A stretch of 64,000 bases of DNA from Opitutaceae bacterium (GTDB lineage: Bacteria > Verrucomicrobiota > Verrucomicrobiia > Opitutales > Opitutaceae). Location of the stretch: contig JAEUGY010000113.1 of the NCBI GenBank assembly GCA_016794625.1, positions 19,748 to 83,747 on the forward strand, given 5' to 3'. Below are positions 60,968 through 64,000 of the stretch, piece after piece (position 1 is the stretch's first letter; every line of letters begins with the position of its first letter). Position numbers and translations under genes: made by a program. The notes beneath the pieces were generated by a model that worked only from the letters and a program-made list of their open reading frames with translations, searched no databases and was not told the DNA's origin.

Positions 60968-60985
60968 TTTCTGTAACGACAGAAA
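60968..60985. promoter_or_regulatory. Operator-like palindrome, GbsR/MarR type, copy 1
   Basis: TTTCTGTAACGACAGAAA: perfect 7-bp arms around AACG, just before the regulator ATG. A TTGACA -35 hexamer lies upstream on the minus strand (61001-60996), so the palindrome covers the expected -10 and start point. This is a typical autorepression layout. Confidence 0.75.
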
Positions 60986-61095
60986 TTACTGACGTTGTCA
61001 AGGGCTTCTTTGGCGTGAGGGCCGGACGTGATGTGGATTCCATTTGCCTGAAATCCCGGCGCGGGTGTGCTCGGGGCGACCGGACGCCGGCTACC

Positions 61096-62103
61096 ATGTC
61101 CCCTGATTTCCCCGATTCCTGGATCACGCTGCACAACGACGCGGTCGCGCTCGCGATTGACCGGCGCGGCGGGGCGCTGGTGTCGTTCACGTTCCGCGAC
61201 CTGCCGCTCAATCCCTTCGACTGGCGGATGACGCGCGAGGAGATGCCGAGGAACAATCAAGCCGGTGCCGCCTATCAGGGACACTTTCTCTGTCAGGGGC
61301 GCTGGGGTCCGCCGACCGACGGTGAGCGTCAGGCGGGAATCCCGGACAATGGCGAACCCGCCAACCGGGAGTGGACGGTCACCGCCCGCCCCGGGCCCGG
61401 GGTGTTGGACATGGAGGTCGAGGCACCGCTGGAACGCTGGCGCATCCGTCGCACCGTGACGCTTCCGCCGGGTGCGGTCTCACAGGTGGTGGTGGAAGAG
61501 ACGCTGATCAATCTCCTGCCGTTCGCCCGTTTCACCACTTGGGTGCAGCACGGCACACTGGGCGGGGACTTTCTTGAGGAGTCGACGGTGATGGACACCA
61601 ACGCCACGGCCGGCTTCAGCCAAGCCCGTCTGGCCGCTGCGGCAACCAACGCCGAGTGCAATTGGCCCTCTGGACAAATCGACTCCACGGGCCGGGTAGT
61701 CGACTTACGCCGCCCGTTGCAGACGACCGACCACGTGACCACCCATGTGGTGGACGGTGAATGGGGTTGGGCGACCGTGGCCACGCCACCGCGCGGACTT
61801 CTCCTCGGCTACCTCTGGAAGACCTCCGAGTATCCCTGGTTGCACGTTTGGAATGGAGTCAAAGAGGGGCGCCTCTGGGCGCGCGGCGTGGAGTTCGGCA
61901 CCACCGGACTGAGTGGTCGCGTGGATGCGGAGACACGGGCGACACACACCTTCCGTGGTCGGAGGCATTTCTTTAGCGTGGACGCCCACGCGTCGGTGAC
62001 ACGTCGCTACGTTTGTTTTCTCCGCCGGATCACGCCGGACTTCCGTGCGACCCTTTCCGTTGGTCCCCTGGACGACGGGGGCGTGGCCGTGCGGTTCGAA
62101 TAG
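61096..62103 (+). CDS. Galactose-mutarotase-like/aldose 1-epimerase-related protein
   Basis: A protein of 335 residues from ATG 61096. The beta-sandwich of the mutarotase-like superfamily is suggested by WITLHNDAVALAIDRRGGAL, RIRRTVTLPPGAVSQVVVEE and TTWVQHGTLGGDFLE. Catalytic His/Glu cannot be confirmed by eye. It may change anomers of sugars or be a DUF4380-like relative. It is divergent from the GbsR/MarR regulator (131-bp gap), so the operator at 60968 may also touch its promoter. Confidence 0.7.
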   Translation: MSPDFPDSWITLHNDAVALAIDRRGGALVSFTFRDLPLNPFDWRMTREEMPRNNQAGAAYQGHFLCQGRWGPPTDGERQAGIPDNGEPANREWTVTARPGPGVLDMEVEAPLERWRIRRTVTLPPGAVSQVVVEETLINLLPFARFTTWVQHGTLGGDFLEESTVMDTNATAGFSQARLAAAATNAECNWPSGQIDSTGRVVDLRRPLQTTDHVTTHVVDGEWGWATVATPPRGLLLGYLWKTSEYPWLHVWNGVKEGRLWARGVEFGTTGLSGRVDAETRATHTFRGRRHFFSVDAHASVTRRYVCFLRRITPDFRATLSVGPLDDGGVAVRFE

Positions 62104-62202
62104 AAGGCGGAGGGCAACGGACGTTCCTTGATTGCTTCGCGATTTTTTCGGAGTGGTGGTCAATTTCGCAGTGTGCCGTTCGTCTATTCGGTGGAAGCGA
62201 TT

Positions 62203-62216
62203 GGACCGGTCGGTCC
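62203..62216. promoter_or_regulatory. Short perfect inverted repeat
   Basis: GGACCG-GT-CGGTCC, 22 bp upstream of the YCII gene start. The arms are short and GC-rich, so it may be chance; listed as a possible operator only. Confidence 0.25.
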
Positions 62217-62238
62217 GAAAACCATTCCAAGAGACCTT

Positions 62239-62577
62239 ATGACGAAGTATCTGGTTACGATCCATCACCCGCACGACTACGACCCGTCCCTGGAAGACGA
62301 AGCCATGGGCCGGGACATCGATGCGCTCAATGAAGAGATGGTTGCAGCTGGAGTCAGGGTGTTTGTGGGCGGCCTGCATGCGCCCAGCCGTGCGAAATCG
62401 GTGCGGGCGCTGCCCGGTGGCAAGATCCTGGTCACGGACGGACCTTACCTGGAAACCAAGGAGCACGTGGGCGGATTATGGGTGCTCGAGGCCGCAAGCA
62501 TGGACGAGGCTTTGGCCTGGGCGCGCAAAGCCACCATCGCCTGCCGAGTACCCGTCGAAGTGCGTCCGTTTTACTGA
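62239..62577 (+). CDS. YCII/YciI-like domain protein
   Basis: A protein of 112 residues from ATG 62239. The YCII family (ferredoxin-like fold) is seen from MTKYLVTIHHPHDYD and DGPYLETKEHVGGLWVLEA, with His and Asp residues in a likely active site. Many such proteins accompany ECF sigma factors, but none is next to it here. Function unknown, perhaps a small hydrolase or sensor. Confidence 0.88.
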   Translation: MTKYLVTIHHPHDYDPSLEDEAMGRDIDALNEEMVAAGVRVFVGGLHAPSRAKSVRALPGGKILVTDGPYLETKEHVGGLWVLEAASMDEALAWARKATIACRVPVEVRPFY

Positions 62578-62612
62578 CGGAAGCGTCCGTGCCCGCACGG
62601 TCGTCGATCCGT

Positions 62613-63074
62613 CTAGATCCGGTCCCAGGCGCGATCCGCCACGGGATCCCGACCCTCGTCGTATTCGATGTGGTCCAGCACGGTTTCGATCGGTTTGCCC
62701 GTCAGACCGCTGTCGGCGATCCGTTTAGGCAATACAGCCGAGCGTTCATCCCGCCAACCTAGTTTGAGGAGAAACCGGTTCCAGACGTGACACTCTTCGT
62801 CGGTACGGGTGATTCCGCGGGCGTGCGCCCAGGCGAGGATCTCCTCGTCGCTCCCGCCCTGGAGCGTGCGATCGCGCACGTCCGCGTAGTTCACCCCGAG
62901 GAAACGACAGCAACGGCCATCGAGTACGGCGAACTGCGCATCGCCGAGGTTGGCGACATAATCGGCGGGTAGTTTTCCCGCGGCATGCAAGCGGATCTTG
63001 TCGAGCATTCGTCCGAAATAGACGAGACGCCCGACCTTGTCATAGCAGCTACGAAGTCCTGGTACGTGGGCCAT
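62613..63074 (-). CDS. DUF5069 family protein
   Basis: A protein of 153 residues from ATG 63074. DUF5069 is recognised by SCYDKVGRLVYFGRMLDKIR, LPADYVANLG, FLGVNYADVRDRTLQGGSDEE and NRFLLKLGWRD. The role is unknown; the family is widespread in Verrucomicrobia and Cyanobacteria. Convergent with YCII (35-bp gap) and followed upstream by RidA. Confidence 0.88.
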   Translation of the reverse strand: MAHVPGLRSCYDKVGRLVYFGRMLDKIRLHAAGKLPADYVANLGDAQFAVLDGRCCRFLGVNYADVRDRTLQGGSDEEILAWAHARGITRTDEECHVWNRFLLKLGWRDERSAVLPKRIADSGLTGKPIETVLDHIEYDEGRDPVADRAWDRI

Positions 63075-63139
63075 GACATGACTCTCGCATCGACCACGAA
63101 ATTGGCAAGGCCGGGGCAGGCCGCAGCGCGCGCGTCGGT

Positions 63140-63505
63140 TCAGGGAAACTCAGCGACGAACGCCGCCTCCACGAGCAGACCCGCCTGCAAGTCGACGCCA
63201 TAGGCGCGGCGGCACGGAGCATGACTGCCAAAGTACTCTCGATAGATGCGGTTCACCTCCGGGATGTCGCGATTGACATGCTGCAAATAGAGCCGGACAG
63301 ACGCGACGTGCGACCGGGTCAGGCCTTGCGATCCGAGAAGCTCATCGAGCTGGCGGAAGATCTCGGTCATTTCGGCCGCCGCACCCCCCGCGACCGGCTT
63401 GGATTCATCTGGGCGTATACCGACCACCACGGCCTCGAGCACGCGGCCCTGGGTGATGACGGCGGAACTGATGGGGAACGAAGGATCGGTATCGATGAGT
63501 TTCAT
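63140..63505 (-). CDS. RidA/YjgF-family imine deaminase
   Basis: A protein of 121 residues from ATG 63505. The RidA fold is clear from MTEIFRQLDELLGSQGLTRS, HVASVRLYLQHVNRD and the final active-site region RRAYGVDLQAGLLVEAAFVA, which keeps the Arg that binds the substrate carboxylate. RidA hydrolyses reactive enamine/imine intermediates from PLP enzymes; subfamilies with other substrates exist. A 163-bp divergent region separates it from the metallo-hydrolase gene. Confidence 0.9.
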   Translation of the reverse strand: MKLIDTDPSFPISSAVITQGRVLEAVVVGIRPDESKPVAGGAAAEMTEIFRQLDELLGSQGLTRSHVASVRLYLQHVNRDIPEVNRIYREYFGSHAPCRRAYGVDLQAGLLVEAAFVAEFP

Positions 63506-63668
63506 AAGGAAGGAAGAGAGGGAGCGCGCACTTTGGGGTCCCGGTCAATCCCACAGGCGCTGGCGGTGATGCACGGGGCGCTCCGGGAGGCTGGGTGCCC
63601 ACACCAGGGCGCGGTGCAGTCGGTCGAATCATCGTGACGATTGAGCCTTCCTCCGCTGACGTAAACGC

Positions 63669-64000
63669 ATGGCCGGTGACGTTCCCTGGGAAGCGCGGGT
63701 GAAAACCGTTCGCGGTGTGATGGGCGTATGCCATCTCTTGGTGGAGCCCGATGGACGCGGCGCCGTTTTGCTCGACACTGGCCTCGTGGGCGAGCCTTGG
63801 TTCATCCGGAGGGCGGTGCGAAGGCTGGGATTGGAGCCGGACCAGGTGAAGGCAATTCTCCTGACGCACGGACATCTCGATCATGCGGGCAACCTGGCTT
63901 GGGCGAAGGCGTGGAGCGGCGCACCGATTTATGCCCATGCCGCGGAGCAGGCGCATATCGACGGCACATTCCCGTATCGTGGAATCAACCGCTGGTGCGG
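63669..64000 (+). CDS. Metallo-beta-lactamase fold hydrolase, cut by right window edge
   Basis: The first 110 residues from ATG 63669. Zinc-site motif THGHLDHAGN (HxHxDH) and the preceding VLLDTGLVGEPWF place it in the MBL superfamily, likely a glyoxalase II-like or lactonase-like hydrolase. The rest of the active site lies outside the window. No leader is seen. Confidence 0.88.
   Translation, partial: MAGDVPWEARVKTVRGVMGVCHLLVEPDGRGAVLLDTGLVGEPWFIRRAVRRLGLEPDQVKAILLTHGHLDHAGNLAWAKAWSGAPIYAHAAEQAHIDGTFPYRGINRWC

Overview
The window reads as chromosomal DNA of a Verrucomicrobiota bacterium, most likely of the Opitutaceae (inference). Visible reasons are a uniformly high GC content, few Shine-Dalgarno sequences, the PSD1 (DUF1549/DUF1553) plus DUF1501 pair, CRTAC1-type VCBS/ASPIC-UnbV proteins, an ADOP-type orphan permease with a PadR regulator, MtaA/URO-D-like proteins inside sugar-catabolic clusters, and sugar loci built from LacI regulators, TonB receptors and SSS symporters. 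About 95% of the window is coding. No rRNA, tRNA, CRISPR array or intact insertion sequence was found.

Region 1 (1-12 kb): a TonB-dependent receptor cut by the window edge, a secreted alpha/beta-hydrolase, a secreted FAD-dependent oxidoreductase with carbohydrate-binding-like flanks, an ApbE flavin transferase translationally coupled to a NosR-like FMN/Fe-S membrane protein, a GH16-type secreted glycosidase and a LacI regulator. A 14-bp motif TTGAA-N4-TTCAA occurs in three intergenic regions here and may be the operator of this LacI protein. Then come a largely empty 0.7-kb gap and a secreted vWA/cadherin-like protein.

Region 2 (14.7-24.2 kb): a catabolic block. An HpcH/HpaI aldolase faces a minus-strand set (two xylose-isomerase-like epimerases and a zinc alcohol dehydrogenase). 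Divergent from that set is a plus-strand operon: two MtaA/URO-D-like proteins, a DUF1638 protein and a secreted six-hairpin glycosidase, with ATGA overlaps joining the last three. This is the best candidate for an undescribed pathway, possibly linking glycoside cleavage to methyl transfer.

Region 3 (24-44 kb): a DUF255/YyaL-like protein without its CxxC motif, a giant VCBS/ASPIC protein coupled to a vanadium-haloperoxidase-like enzyme, an outer-membrane barrel-like protein, a LytS/LytT-type two-component pair, a membrane-anchored CRTAC1-like protein, a ribokinase-family kinase, the DUF1501/PSD1 pair, and the ADOP permease with its PadR regulator and a perfect palindromic operator.

Region 4 (44-55.6 kb): a galactoside-type utilisation locus. 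A LacI gene, with a phosphatase, a beta-helix protein and a radical-SAM maturase-like enzyme downstream, diverges from an SSS symporter, a TonB receptor and a GH27 alpha-galactosidase. The same 19-bp near-palindrome lies before the symporter/LacI genes and again before the TonB gene.

Region 5 (55.6-64 kb): a MacB fragment and housekeeping or stress genes (DUF2934, quinone-reductase-like MDR, homocysteine methyltransferase family, TIGR01777 epimerase, membrane protein plus GbsR/MarR regulator with matching operators, mutarotase-like, YCII, DUF5069, RidA, and a metallo-beta-lactamase fold protein cut by the right edge).
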